Assembly (NCBI GenBank): GCA_037974335.1 | Contig: CM075760.1 | Coordinates: 33,985,609 to 34,049,608 of the forward strand | DNA length: 64,000 nt | Reading direction: 5' to 3' | Source: Prionace glauca | Taxonomy: Eukaryota > Chordata > Chondrichthyes > Carcharhiniformes > Carcharhinidae | Shown here: piece by piece, positions 31,061-42,200 of the stretch | How the letters are laid out: every line of letters begins with the position of its first letter | Position numbering within the stretch: position 1 is the stretch's first letter | Program-made: the position numbers and the translations under genes | Notes under the pieces: model-generated | Told to the model about the DNA's origin: nothing | The model's input: only the letters and a program-made list of their open reading frames with translations | Databases searched by the model: none

Positions 31061-31474
31061 TTAACGTCTGTTATTCTGTCTGGTCAGTCAAAGTGATTCA
31101 GATTCATGTTTTTCACAAGTAATGAATGAAATTATGCTCAATTTGTTATTTTGTTAAAATTGATTATTTTTGTTAAAAGGATCTCAAAAGAATACCAAAA
31201 CTTAATTTGGATTTCCAGGGAGGAAGAGTGTGTGGGATGCAGATATACCATTTGAATTGTTTGTTCAAAATGTAACTGTCATTGGTTACATTTGTAAACT
31301 CCATTGACAACATATTAGAAGCTGAGGATTTGTGGAGAAAATATTTCATTTAGGATCAATTCAGGATCAAATTAATTTGAGGGAATGAAAGTGGAAAATA
31401 TTCCATCAAATGGGAACTATCTGTTCAGGATTTCTACCTTATAATGACAGTGATGACTTTTTAAACTCCTTCAT
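31061..31474 (+). other. ZNF-G intron
   Basis: AT-rich. Carries two copies of the pre-acceptor motif: ATTTGTAAACTCCATTGACA near 31287-31312, a dead duplicate of the exon start, and CTGTTCAGGATTTCTACCTT near 31420. Confidence 0.4.
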
Positions 31475-31714
31475 CAGGTTATTAGAAGCAGAGGATTTGG
31501 ACATGGGAAACGCAAACCAAACATCACATTAGCATTGATACTCAGTGAATTGGATTGAGAGTATCATTGGTCTTTGAATGTGAAGGAAGATTGTTTTAAC
31601 AAATTGCATAGCCTATAAAATATTGCAACATTTGAAGCAGAAAGAATCCACGTGTACTGCGTACGAAGCTTGAACTGGTCAACCAACCTGGAGAGAAACA
31701 AGGATGTCGGCAAC
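31475..31714 (+). other. ZNF-G acceptor and exon upstream part
   Basis: ATCAG at 31473-31477 is the acceptor. The upstream exon carries relic fingers with stops, as in C, D, I, J and K. Confidence 0.55.
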
Positions 31715-32305
31715 ATGGAGAAACCATGTAAATGTGGGGATTGTGGAAAGGGATTCAAATACCCATCCCTGCTGGAAATTCATCGACGCAGTCACACTGG
31801 AGAGAAGCCATTCACCTGCTCTGTATGTGGGAAGGGGTTCACTCAGTCAACCACTCTACTGAGACACCAGCGATTTCACACAGGGGAGAGACCGTTCCCC
31901 TGTTGTGTGTGTGGGAAAGGATTCACTCAGTCATCTGAGCTTCTGGTACACCAGAGAGTTCATACTGGAGAGAAGCCATTCACCTGTCCTGTTTGTGAGA
32001 GAGGATTCACTCAGTTATCCCAGCTGCTGACACACCAGCGAGTTCACAGTGGGGAGAGGCCATTCACCTGTTCTGTGTGTGAGAAGGGATTCACTAATTC
32101 ATCAAACCTTCTGACACATCAGCGAGTTCACACTGGTGAGAGACCATTCATTTGTTCCGTGTGTGAGAAAGGGTTCACAACGTCATCCAACCTTCTGACA
32201 CACCAGCGAACTCACACCCGGGAGAAACCATTCACCTGTTCAATGTGTGAGAGGGGATTCAGTCAGCTAGCCCATCTGCTGACACACCAGCAAGTTCACA
32301 AGTGA
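31715..32305 (+). CDS. ZNF-G: C2H2 zinc-finger protein, 7 fingers
   Basis: Intact 196-residue frame from MEKPCKCGDC (ATG 31715) to HQQVHK-stop. Upstream in-frame codons lead to a CGT/TGC stretch without homology, so I chose the family start. All seven fingers have full C2H2 ligands. Fingers 4 to 7 share CxxCE(K/R)GF, a local subtype. Fingers 5 and 6 differ by only a few residues (CSVCEKGFTNSSNLL, CSVCEKGFTTSSNLL), a recent tandem duplication. DNA-binding nuclear protein by family, no effector domain seen. Paired head to head with F. Confidence 0.9.
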   Translation: MEKPCKCGDCGKGFKYPSLLEIHRRSHTGEKPFTCSVCGKGFTQSTTLLRHQRFHTGERPFPCCVCGKGFTQSSELLVHQRVHTGEKPFTCPVCERGFTQLSQLLTHQRVHSGERPFTCSVCEKGFTNSSNLLTHQRVHTGERPFICSVCEKGFTTSSNLLTHQRTHTREKPFTCSMCERGFSQLAHLLTHQQVHK

Positions 32306-32850
32306 CTAAAGGGTTTGGATTCCACTGATGTTGCTGGTGTTCATCATACCCAGGGTGGATCCTTGTTCATTCTGACGTTTCAAGTTTGTCTCTCTGATGT
32401 TACCAAATATAGTACTGGCTGGAGTTTAGGATTCTAGTTAATCAGCTGCTTACGTTCTTGGGCCTCCAGTCTCCCTTTAAGAATGTGTGTCTGCAATCAT
32501 TCCCCTGAATTCAGAGAATTCCACCAGCAATCATTTTGCCACAAATATTAAACTTTTACTTCAATCCTAAATTGATCTCCAGGACAAGCTCCACAAATCA
32601 CTGTCTGAGAGGTTCCACTAATGAACATCTCCAATCAGAAAGCGCTGATCAATCCTTGCTGACAATTCTTACTGACTTCTACATTATACACAGTGATACC
32701 TCCATTATCCACCAGAAAGAAGGGGGGTGGGAGTTGGTGGAGAATTGAGAGTCTCCAAATGTTACCCCTCCAGTTTGGTACAGAAATCGCCTCAGCTCAA
32801 GAATGAAGACAGGTCCAATTGAAATAATTAACTTTTGTATATTCTTTCTG
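32306..32850 (+). other. ZNF-G 3' UTR and flank
   Basis: Family signature GATTCCACTGATGTTGCTGG, then about 500 bases homologous to the flanks of A and C. It ends near AGAAATCGCCTCAGCTCAAG. Confidence 0.5.
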
Positions 32851-32935
32851 AGAAAGAGGCTACATTATAATCAGATAGGAGGGGATTTGGTGTCAATCTT
32901 TTTGACTCAACAAGTAAACTAAATCAAATTAACTG

Positions 32936-33178
32936 AGGGGAGGAGATTGGTGTCGGTGACTGGGGTTGGTTTATATCAGACAGGAGGAGATTGATGTCGG
33001 TGACTGTGGGGTTGGTTTATATCAGGCAGGAGGAGATTGGTGTCGGTGACTGGGGTTGGTTTATATCAGACAGGAGGAGATTGGTGTCGGTGACTGGGGT
33101 TGGTTTATATCAGACAGGAGGAGATTGATGTCAGTGAGTGTGGGGTTGGTTTGTATCGGATATGAAGAGATTGGTGTC
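32936..33178 (+). repeat. Minisatellite, about 46-bp unit, five copies
   Basis: Unit GGAGGAGATTGGTGTCGGTG followed by ACTGNGGTTGGTTTATATCA. Units differ by a two- to three-base length change in the ACTG(TG)GGG tract. The last unit is diverged. Confidence 0.85.
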
Positions 33179-33595
33179 ATCCGGCATGAAGAGATTCCAC
33201 CTTCCCTGTAACCAATCCCAATGTGCCAGGAATCTAAAACTCTCCTTGCACCATCTCTTCAGCCTTGCTTTGATCTGCTCTATCCTCCTCCTCATGTATT
33301 TACCAGCACGTGACACTGGGGTTGATCTGATTTATGGTCTGAAGTTCTGCTTGCTGCTCTCTTTCCAGATCCCAAAGATCTGCTGGCAGGACCAGGACTC
33401 CAAAATATCCGTGCGTTTTCCTTTTTATTGTATGGATATTATCCCAGTTTTCTGGAGACCAAACTGGAGGTGTAAATTCAGACATGTCAGGAATCACAAG
33501 TCTTAAAGTGGGACAAAAGTAAAGTCCTCCAGGTTCGGGAAATACTCAGATGTTCAGTCTCCATTTATGAAAGGAGGCATGAAGTGTTGCCACAC

Positions 33596-33840
33596 AGGTA
33601 CACACACTGAGGAGAGGCCATTCACCTGCTCCAAATGTGGGAAGTGATTTGCCAGTTCATTCAACTTTCTGAGACACCAGTAAGTTCACCCTGGGGAGAA
33701 GTTGTTTACCTGCTGTGTGCGTGGGAAGGGATTTGCTCAGTCAGATACTAAGCAAGTTCTCAAGTGACTACAGGAGTTGGATTAAACTGTTATTGCAGCT
33801 GTTAATCACATTTGTGACTAAACCATGTCTATGCTGACTG
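33596..33840 (+). pseudogene. ZNF-H: two- to three-finger remnant
   Basis: ACTGAGGAGAGGCCATTCAC (HTEERPFTC), TGCTCCAAATGTGGGAAG (CSKCGK) followed by a TGA, then GGGGAGAAGTTGTTTACCTG and GGGAAGGGATTTGCTCAGTC. The second finger lacks its middle. It ends in the family TAA/TGA region and the GTTATTGCAGCTGTTAATCA signature. It is the 3' end of a deleted gene. Confidence 0.75.
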
Positions 33841-34489
33841 TTGTGTTTTTTTCTGCTGATAATTGAACTGAAGTTTAATATTCTGGGTATATCTCAATTA
33901 AATCAGTTCTTGTTTAAAGGTATTATTGTAGATTTCCTTTCTGGACCTCAGAAAGGACGATCTGGGGGAGGATCGTACGGCAGGAACAGAACTTCAGCCT
34001 GGACACAGTCCAAGGGCAGGCTGACCATCCACATCTTGTCCCTGTTGAATAAAATCAAACAGCGTTTGTTCTCCATCCAGTTATCTGACCTTTTCATTTT
34101 GCATGTTTCACACTGATCCCCATGGTAACACAGATATTATGTTCCTTCTTCATTTCCATGTGATAATTTTTGTTTTCTCCAAACAAACCCAGAACATCAT
34201 ATGGACCTTCACAATTAACTTCTCAGTCCCATTTCTTTCAGCAACGCTTTCAACTTTCACTGTTCAAGAGCTGATTATTGCCCGTAGCAGGGAGGGTGCT
34301 CAGGTTTGTTGGAGTTTCTGTAGAAACTGGTCATGAGTCCGTTGAGTAGCAATGGGGAGTGGGACCCTGGTGGAAAGCATGATCTGGATTGGCCATTCAA
34401 TCGTAAGCTGAAATGGGCTGTGAGCAGAGATTTGAAAAGGAGAATGGTCAGCGGATGAGAGTTGGTGGGGCGGAGGGAGGAATAGAGCC
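33841..34489. other. Intergenic stretch, nothing recognised
   Basis: No long frame. 33930-34080 and the remainder match nothing else in the window that I can see. Confidence 0.3.
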
Positions 34490-34585
34490 TGGAGCCGGGG
34501 TGGGGAGAGAGGAATGGAGCCGGGAGCCAAGGTGGGGAGGGAGGAATGGAGCTGGGAGCCGGGGTGGGGAGGGAGTGGAGGCTTC
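34490..34585 (+). repeat. Short G-rich tandem repeat, about 33-bp unit, three copies
   Basis: Units read GAGCCGGGGTGGGGAGAGAG, GAGCCAAGGTGGGGAGGGAG and GAGCCGGGGTGGGGAGGGAG with intervening GAATGGAGC. Confidence 0.7.
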
Positions 34586-34742
34586 ACAAACTCCCACTGA
34601 ATCTGCAAGGCCCAAATCAGATCTTACGGGTCCCGACTTTGCAGCTGGAGGGATTTTATTCGGAATCAGGGCCAGTTCTGTGGCTGCCATGTGAGGAAAG
34701 GAGATTAGTGGGAACAGTATTAGTGATATCGGCAAGGTGACT

Positions 34743-35067
34743 GGGGCGGCACAATGGTACAGCCGCCCCACTGCACCAGGGACCCAGGTTCAATTCCAGC
34801 CTTGTGTCACTGTCTTTCTGGAGTTTGCATTTTCTCCCCGTGTCTGCATGGGTTTCCTCCGGGAGCTCCAGTTCCCTCCCACATTCCGAAGATGTGTGGT
34901 TTAGGTTGATTGGCCATTCCAAACTGCCCCTTAGTGTCAGAGGCACTGGCAGGGTAAATATGTGAGGTGACAGGGACAGGGATTGGGTAGGATTGTGGTT
35001 AGTGCAGACTCGATGGACCAAACAGCCTCCTCTTGAACTGTAGGGATTCGATGATTTCTATGATTTA
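34743..35067 (+). mobile_element. tRNA-headed SINE (HE1-like), nearly full length
   Basis: GGGCGGCACAATGGTACAGC head, GGTTCAATTCCAGCC box B, body, AGACTCGATGGACCAAACAG and GTAGGGATTCGATGATTTCT tail. The tail resembles CR1/L2 3' ends, as known for LINE-mobilised SINEs. Confidence 0.75.
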
Positions 35068-35092
35068 ATGGGAAGTGACATCAGCAAGATGA

Positions 35093-35175
35093 CCAATATC
35101 CTTCAGGGACCAATCAGACATTGATCGTGCATCATTTAACCAATCGGGGACTGATCAGGTGCTGTTTGGGCCAAT
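35093..35175 (+). promoter_or_regulatory. Four clustered CCAAT boxes
   Basis: CCAAT at 35093, 35110, 35140 and 35171, all on plus, three of them in a CCAATCRG context that fits NF-Y. No gene starts next to it. A LINE follows. Confidence 0.45.
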
Positions 35176-35214
35176 CAGAACCACAGCAGACGAGTGACAA
35201 AGCTGAATAGAAGG

Positions 35215-35695
35215 AGAGACTAACTCGGATAGGATTATATTAACTGGAGTTCAGAAGAGAGAGAGGGGATCCCATAGAACTTATAACACTCTAACAGGGT
35301 TAGACAGAGTAGATTCAGAAAGAATGTTCCCAATGGTGGGAGAGTTCAGAATTAGGGGGTCACAGTTTGAAGATAAAGTTTAAACATTTTAGGACTGAGG
35401 TGAGGAGAAATTTCTTCACTCAGAGAATGGTGAATATGGGGAATTCGCTATCATATTAAGTAGTTGTGGCCCAAACGTTGTGTGATTTCAAGGAGAAATT
35501 AAGTATAGCTCTTGGGGCTAAAGGGTTATGGGGGGAAGGTGGTATCAGGATATTAAATTTGATGATCAGCCAAGATCAAAATGAATGACGCCTTAGGCTC
35601 GAAGGGCCAAATGGACGACTACTGCTTCTGTTGTCTATATTTCTATATGTCTTTGTTTCTATGTCTATGTTTCTATATGTCTATGTTTCTATGCG
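35215..35695 (+). mobile_element. Old CR1-group LINE 3' end with expanded tail
   Basis: AGGTGAGGAGAAATTTCTTC and GGCTCGAAGGGCCAAATGGA, followed by a tail of ATTTCTATATGTCT-like repeats to 35695. Confidence 0.7.
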
Positions 35696-35902
35696 CTGTA
35701 GAGGTTGTCGGGGCGTTGAACCTAACTGAACACATAACAAGAACAATCTGAGTTGAAGCTTCAGTTTGAGGTGATGTTGCTTTTTTCTTCAAAGGGCATT
35801 TCAGTAGCTGACCGTTCCACTGTGTTCTATTCACTCCACTCTGACACGTTAGTGAGAATCATTGTTTCATCATCAGCAACATCCTCGTCAGTGTGTCCAT
35901 TA

Positions 35903-36068
35903 GAACATAAGAACATAAGAAATAGGAGCAGGAGTAGGCCATCTGGCCCTTCGAGCCTGCCCCGCCATTCAATAAGATCATGGCTGATCTGTCGTGGCTC
36001 AGCTCCACCTTCCCGCCCTCTCCCCATAACCCTTAATCCCTTCTCTTATCAAAAACCCAACAACCCAT
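35903..36068 (-). mobile_element. Young CR1 3' fragment
   Basis: GAACATAAGAACATAAGAAA tail and CCCTTCGAGCCTGCCCCGCC. It breaks off after about 165 bases. Confidence 0.85.
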
Positions 36069-36398
36069 TTAACATCTCGGTTACAGAATTGAAATGATGG
36101 ATTTAAACTGGGAAGGATTTAGACATGAATAATGAGCAGTAACTTTGTTCCACAATAACTGTAATTGCAGTCTGAGAAATCCTTATCAGAGACAGAAATT
36201 GGTCTGCCACCAACTATCACGTGTGTTTTCAGATTTCAATCAATGGCATTGCAATGAGTGAATACAATATTTACCTGTTTCCTTCTCCAAACTGGCATTG
36301 TTGAATTTTCTGCTGTTCAAAGCAGTTATGCACAATGTATTACAGCAAACCTTTTGGAATTTGGAATAATACATATCTCTGTGAATTATTTGATAATT

Positions 36399-36870
36399 GG
36401 AGGCACAGTGGTCAGTACTGCTGTGTCAGGTTCAGTTACTGCCTTGGGTGACTGCCTGTGTGAAGTTTTCACATTCTCCTCGTGTCTGCCTGAGTTTCCT
36501 CTGGGTGCTCTGGTTTCCACCCACACACCAAACATCTGCCAATTAGGTTGACTAGCCATGTCAAATTGGCCCTCACTGTCAGGGGGATCAGCAGGGTAAA
36601 TTCACCAAAGATCCTCAGACAGCATCTTCCGAACCACTTCCATCTGGAAGGACAAGGACAGCAGATACATGGGAGCATCACCACCTGCAAGTTCCCCTCC
36701 AAGCCACTCACTGCCCTGACTTGGCAATGTATTAGTATTCCTTCATGGTTACTGGGTCAAAATCTTGGAATTCCTTCCCTTATAGAATTGTGGGTCAACC
36801 CACAACATGTGGTCTGCAGCAATTCAGGAATGCAGCTCACCACCACCTTCACAAGGGCAACTAGCAATGA
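36399..36870 (+). repeat. SINE (36399-36600) then repeat R3 (36600-36870)
   Basis: SINE: GGCACAGTGGTCAGTACTGC and CTCTGGGTGCTCTGGTTTCC. R3: GTCAAAATCTTGGAATTCCT and CACAAGGGCAACTAGCAATG. Confidence 0.6.
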
Positions 36871-37067
36871 GCTCCCTGACCTCAGCCTCAAAAACTTCAA
36901 GCAAAATCAGAAATGTTGTAGTTTAGGATGCAATGAGAGGAAAGAAATGTTTGTATTTTGAACACTGTGCGGATACTGGCAACTCATTCAGTCCACAACA
37001 GAATTTAATGGGTTTATAAATGCAGACTAACACAGATAATCACCAACTGGAACATGTCTAATAGTAT

Positions 37068-37245
37068 TCATAGAATCCCTACAGTGTAGAAGGAGGCCAT
37101 TTCATCCATCGAGTCTGCACTGACCACAATCCCATCAAAGCCCTATTCCTGCAATCCTACACACTTACCCTGCTAATCCCCCGAACACTAGGATCAATTT
37201 GGCATGGCCAATCCACCTATCCCACACATCTTTGGACTGTTTTGT
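37068..37245 (-). mobile_element. SINE 3' fragment (HE1-like)
   Basis: ATAGAATCCCTACAGTGTAG tail and GAAGGAGGCCATTTCATCCA. Confidence 0.65.
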
Positions 37246-37706
37246 GTGCTCATAAAAACAGACACAAGCCTGGCATCAGTGTCATGAACATTCTCTGGGT
37301 TAAAGGTTCCTCCTGGTTCTTGCTATCTGTTGTGTGTCCTTTGTCACAATCTGTACCAGTACATTTCTATTGAAAGGTTGTTAAGAAATTCCAGTGAATT
37401 CCAACCCCTTATGTAATGTGTGCATCAGATTCAGAGATGTCCACTTGTGTGTGAAAAGGGTTCTGGGTAAGGGTTTTAGCTCTTCTTTATCTGTTAGTAA
37501 CAATGCACCCTTTATTCAATTCTAAAGTATAAAGTCCTCATTAGATATCAATTCTATTATCTACATTTCATTGAACCAGTCTATATTTTCATCACAAGAC
37601 TACACTGGGAGTACTGTCAACATTTGTGATCTCCATTTAGAAAAAGGAAATAGAAACACAGGAAAAGGCACAACAAAGATTCACAAGAATAATCCCAGAA
37701 CTGTAA
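37246..37706. other. Stretch 3' of ZNF-I, no gene seen
   Basis: 37590-37690 is LINE-like (CACTGGGAGTACTGTCAACA, AAACACAGGAAAAGGCACAA), plus orientation. The rest is unassigned. It joins ZNF-I directly at the end of its last finger, so the usual 3' UTR signature is missing. Confidence 0.35.
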
Positions 37707-37784
37707 TCACTTGTGAACTTGCTGGTATCTCACCAAGTTTACTGACTGAGTGAATCCCTTCCCACACACAGAGCAGGTGAGCAG

Positions 37785-39053
37785 TCACTCCCTGGTGTGA
37801 ACCCGCTGGTGTACCCGTAGGCTGGATGACTGAGTGAATCCCTTCCCACACATGGAGCAGGTGAATGGTTTCTCCCCAGTGTGAACTGGCTGATGTTTCA
37901 GCAGGTCAGATGACCGATGGAACTTCTTTGTGCAGTGAGAGCAACTGAACGGTCTCTCCCCAGTGTGAACTCGCTGGTGTGTTAGCAGGTCGGATGACCG
38001 ATGAAACCTCTTTGTGCAATGAGAGCAACTGAATGGCTTCTCCCCTGTGTGAATTCGCTGGTGTGTCTGCAGGTCGGCAGAGTGAATGTATCCTTTCCCA
38101 CACAGAGCGCATTTGAATGGTCTCTCCCCAGTGTGAACTTGTTGGTGTGCCCGCAGGGTGGATGAATCATTGAATCCTTTCCCACACAGAGAGCAGATGA
38201 ATGGTTTCTCCCCAGTGTGAATTCGTTGGTGTGTCCGCAGATCGGATGACTGAGTGAATCCCTGCCCACACTCGGTGCAGGTGAATGGCCTCTCCCCTGT
38301 GTGAACTCGCTGGTGTCTCAGCAGATTGTTTAACTGAGTGAATCCCTGCCCACACACAGTGCAGGTAAATGGCCTCTTCCCCGTGTGAACTCGCTGGTGT
38401 CTCCAGAGATGGCTTAACTGAGTGAATCCCTTCCCACACATGGTGCAGGTGAAAGGTGTCTCCCCGGTGTGAACCCGTTCATGTTTCCGCAGTGTGGATG
38501 ACGTTCTAAATGTCTTTGTGCAGTGAGAGCAGCTGAACGGATTCTCCTCAGTGTGATTGCGCTGGTGGTCCCTCAGATCCGCAGCACGTTTGAAGCTGCT
38601 CCCACAGTTAGAGCATTTAAAGGGTCTCTCATTGGTGTGGGTGACATTGTGACTCAGTAGACTGGATGACTGTGCGAATCCCTTCCCACACACAGAGCAG
38701 GTGAATGGTCTCTCGCCAGTGTGAACTCGCTGGTGTCTCTGCAGCGTGTACAACCTTTTAAATCCCTTTGAGCAGTGAGAGCAGTTGAATGGTCTCTCCC
38801 CAGTGTGAATGCGCTGGTGGGTTACAAGTTCTGCAGAGCTTTTGAAACCACTCCCACAGTCAGAGCATTTAAAGGGTCTCTCCTGGGTGTGCGTGAGATT
38901 GTGTGCACGCAGCCTGGATAACTGAGTGAATCCCTTCTCACACACAGAGCAGGTGAATGGTCTCTCCCCAGTGTGACTGCGTTGATGAATTTCCAGCTGA
39001 AATGGGAACCTGAATCCCTTCCCACAGTCCCCACATTTCCATGGTTTCTCCAT
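37785..39053 (-). CDS. ZNF-I: C2H2 zinc-finger protein, 15 fingers, truncated last finger
   Basis: A 422-residue frame from MEKPWKCGDC (ATG 39051-39053). The frame is open 12 codons upstream, but the family Met is used. Fifteen full fingers. Fingers 2-3-4 and 5-6-7 repeat a three-finger module: CGKGF or CEKGF finger with an LTH or VTH end, then CSxCGSxFK finger, then CSHCxKxF finger. J carries the same module. Fingers 13 and 14 (CSHCTK(R/K)FHRSSDLL) are near duplicates. An AGA-to-TGA change in the last linker (37785-37787) stops translation. The remaining finger, to about 37707, is present but read no further and has already lost one His (RYQQVH). Head to head with J. Nuclear DNA binding by family. 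Confidence 0.85.
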   Translation of the reverse strand: MEKPWKCGDCGKGFRFPFQLEIHQRSHTGERPFTCSVCEKGFTQLSRLRAHNLTHTQERPFKCSDCGSGFKSSAELVTHQRIHTGERPFNCSHCSKGFKRLYTLQRHQRVHTGERPFTCSVCGKGFAQSSSLLSHNVTHTNERPFKCSNCGSSFKRAADLRDHQRNHTEENPFSCSHCTKTFRTSSTLRKHERVHTGETPFTCTMCGKGFTQLSHLWRHQRVHTGKRPFTCTVCGQGFTQLNNLLRHQRVHTGERPFTCTECGQGFTQSSDLRTHQRIHTGEKPFICSLCGKGFNDSSTLRAHQQVHTGERPFKCALCGKGYIHSADLQTHQRIHTGEKPFSCSHCTKRFHRSSDLLTHQRVHTGERPFSCSHCTKKFHRSSDLLKHQPVHTGEKPFTCSMCGKGFTQSSSLRVHQRVHTRE

Positions 39054-39409
39054 GGTGCGGGTGTCCTTGTGACTCTCCAGGTTAAACAATCAGTTAAATC
39101 TCACACAGAACACAGGTACAGTCCCTTCCCAGTGTGAATGCTGTGATGTATTTTCAGGCTGTGTAACTGGTTAAAGCTCTTTTCACAGTCAGCCAGTGTA
39201 ACGGAACGTTCACTCGGATGTTTGTGTGTCTCTCAGTAACGTCCCAGTCACACTGATGTTTAAAGTCTTTAGAAGTAGACAGAAGACAGAAATATTTCTC
39301 CTTCTAGAATTAAATATTCAGGTCCCAATGAATTGAGTGACTGTCAGATCTTGACTTAATGTTTGATTTGAGATATCTGTCTGCAAGTCCACCACCTTCT
39401 GGTATCCTG
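39054..39409 (-). other. ZNF-I exon upstream part and acceptor
   Basis: The acceptor reads CTTTTCACAG, CAG at 39407-39409. Relic fingers lie between it and the ATG (a GKSFNQLHSL relic near 39150-39180). Confidence 0.6.
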
Positions 39410-39504
39410 TGAAAAGGGTTTACAAAAATAATCACTGTCAGCACAGGATAGAAATTCAGAACAGACAATTCTAGTTTCCATGGAACATTCATTTTTTCCT
39501 CTCT

Positions 39505-40425
39505 CATAGATCATAGATCTTAGAACATTACAGCGCAGAACAGGCCCTTTGGCCCACGATGTTGCACCGACCAGTTACAAAAACAATGACCTACTAACCT
39601 AAATCAATCCCTTTTTGTCCATAAACCTATCCACGGATCTCTTGAATGCCCCCAAACTAGAACATAGAACATAGAACATTACAGCGCAGAACAGGCCCTT
39701 CGGCCCACAATGTTGCGCCGACCAGTTACAAAACAATGACCCACTAGCCTAAACCAATCCCTTTTCATCCATAAATCTATCCACAGATCTTTTAAACGCC
39801 CCCAAACTAGGTGCATTTACAACTGCAGCTGGCAGGGCATTCCAGTCCCTCACCACCCTCTGGGTAAAGAACCTACCCCTGACATCTGTCCTATAACTAC
39901 CCCCCCTTAATTTAAAATCGTGCCCCCTCGTGCTAGCATTCTCCATCCTAGGAAAAAGGCTATCACTATCTACCCTGTCTAAACTTCTAATCATCTTATA
40001 TGTTTCAATGAGATCCCCTCTTAGCCGCCTTCTTTCCAGCGAAAACAACCCCAAATCTCTCCTCATAGGATCTCCCCTCCATACCAGGCAACATCCTGGT
40101 AAACCTCCTCTGCACCCTCTCCAAACTAGGCGCATTTACAACTGCAGCAGGCAGGGCATTCCAATCCCTCACCACCCTCTGGGTAAAGAACCTACCCCTG
40201 ACATCAGTCCTATAACTACCCCCCCTTAATTTAAAGCCATGCCCCCTTGTGCTAGATTTCTCCATCAGAGGAAAAAGGCTATTCCTATCCACCCTATCTA
40301 AACCTCTAATCATCTTATATGTTTCAATAAGATCCCCTCTTAGCCTCCTTCTTTCCAGCAAAAACAACCCCAAATCCCTCAGCCTCTCCTCATAGGACCT
40401 CCCCTCCATACCAGCAACATCTCCA
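39505..40425 (-). mobile_element. CR1 subfamily copy with a second copy nested inside
   Basis: Outer copy: 39505-39660 plus 40131-40425. Inner copy: 39661-40130, the same subfamily and orientation, opening AACATAGAACATAGAACATT. CCAAACTAG flanks the inner copy at 39652-39660 and 40131-40139. Joining the outer parts restores AAACTAGGCGCATTTACAAC as in the inner copy. Confidence 0.85.
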
Positions 40426-40489
40426 TCCCACTCACTCTGCTGTATCTAATATTCCCCCTCTCAATTCTCCTGAAGGTGCTGATTAACAG

Positions 40490-40712
40490 ATCATAGAATC
40501 AATTAGAATCATAGAATCTCTACAGTACAGAAGGAGGCCATTCGGTCCACTGAGTCTGCACCAACCACAATCCCAGGTCCTTTCCCCATGTATTTACCCC
40601 CCAATCCTGTGACACTAAAGCCAAATTAGCATTGCCAATACACCTGACCTGCATATCTTCGCTCTGTGGGAAGAAACTGGAGCACCCAGAGGAAATCCAC
40701 ACAAACACGGCA
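40490..40712 (-). mobile_element. SINE 3' part (HE1-like)
   Basis: AATCATAGAATCTCTACAGT tail and GGAGGCCATTCGGTCCACTG. It stops at the next CR1. Confidence 0.65.
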
Positions 40713-41512
40713 GAATAGAACATAGAACATAGAACATTACAGCACAAACAGGCCCTTCGGCCCTCGAGTTGCGCCTATCACATCAACCCCACCAATCTAT
40801 AGACCTATCTATAACCCCCAATCCCATTAAACCCCATATACTCATCCAGAAGTCTTTTAAAAGACCCCAGCGAGTTCGCCTCCACCACCGATGACGGCAG
40901 CCGATTCCATTCACTCACCACCCTCTGAGTGAAAAACTTATCCCTAACATCACCTCTGTACTTCCCTCCCCGCACCTTAAATCTGTGTCCTCTCGTAGCG
41001 ACCATTTCAACCCGGGGAAATAGCCTCTGAGAGTCCACCCTATCTATTCCTCTCAACATTTTATAAACCTCTATCAGGTCGCCTCTCAACCTTCGCCTCT
41101 CTAGGGAAAAGAGTCCCAGCTCCCTCAACCTATCTTCATAAGGCATGCCTCCCAGTCCAGGCAACATCCTTGTAAATCTCCTCTGCACCCTTTCAATAGC
41201 TTCTACGTCTTTCCTATAGTGAGGCGACCAGAACTGCGCACAGTACTCCAAATGAGGCCTGACAAGGGTCCTGTAAAGTTGCAGCATTACCTCCCAACTC
41301 CTAAACTCAATCCCTCGATTAATGAAGGCCAGTACACCATACGCCTTCTTGACCACCTCCTCCACCTGCGAGGCCGATTTAAGAGTCCTGTGGACCCGGA
41401 CCCCGAGATCCTTCTGCTCTTCAACGCTACTAAGACTCCTGCCCTTGATAGTGTACTCGTTCATCCCGTTGGTTCTGCCGAAATGGACGACTACACTTTA
41501 ATAACGACTACA
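40713..41512 (-). mobile_element. CR1-group LINE 3' half with open frame
   Basis: A 219-residue open frame has EQKDLGVRVHRTLK, RPHLEYCAQFWSPHYRKDVE and RRLRGDLIEVYKMLRG. Tail ATAGAACATAGAACATTACA. A 17-bp near-repeat (CGACTACACTTTAATAA / CGACTACAGTTTAATAA) sits at the 5' edge. Confidence 0.85.
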
Positions 41513-41519
41513 GTTTAAT

Positions 41520-42200
41520 AATATCCTTTCTATAGCAGGGTGACCAGAACTGTACATAGTATTCCACGTGTGGCCTTACCAATGTCTTGTACAACTTCAA
41601 CAATACATCCCAACTTCTGTATTCAATGTTCTGACCAATAAAACCAAGCATGCCGAATGTCTTCTTCACCACTCTGTCCACCTGTGACTCCACTTTCAAG
41701 GAGCTCTGAACCAGTGCCCCTAGATCTCTTTGTTCTATAAGTCTCTCCAACGTTCCACCATTAACTGATTAAGAGCTGAACTGATTCAATCTACCAAAAA
41801 GCATCACCTCACATTTCTCTAAATTAAACTCCATCTGCCATTCATCAGTCCACTGGTTCAATTGATCAAGATCCTGTTGCAATCCTATATAACCTTCTTC
41901 ACAGTCCACTATGCCACTAATCTTGGGGTCATCTGCAAACTTACCAACCATGCCTCTTAAATTCCCATCAAACTCATTAATATAAATGACAAATAACTGT
42001 GGACCTAGTACCGATCCCTGATGCACACCACTGGCACAGGCCTCCAGTTTGAAAAACAACCATCTACAACCACCCTCTGTCTTCTGTCGTCAAGCTAAGT
42101 TTGTATCCATTTAGCTGCCTCACCCTGGATCGTGTGAGATCTGCCAATCTCATACACATCCTCTTCAAAGACTAAGTTTCTACCTATGGCAACAGCTTTG
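41520..42200 (-). mobile_element. Older LINE reverse-transcriptase fragment
   Basis: Frames include GSVLGPQLFVIYINEFDGN and FADDPKISG, a decayed YADD-type motif region. Stops and shifts separate them. Confidence 0.75.

Noticed and set aside
32936-33178. CRISPR-like array
   Set aside because: Units are contiguous without unique spacers and the genome is eukaryotic. It is a minisatellite.
39659-40415. Apparent tandem duplication of a LINE segment
   Set aside because: A 9-bp target duplication and restored reading across the outer copy show nested insertion instead.
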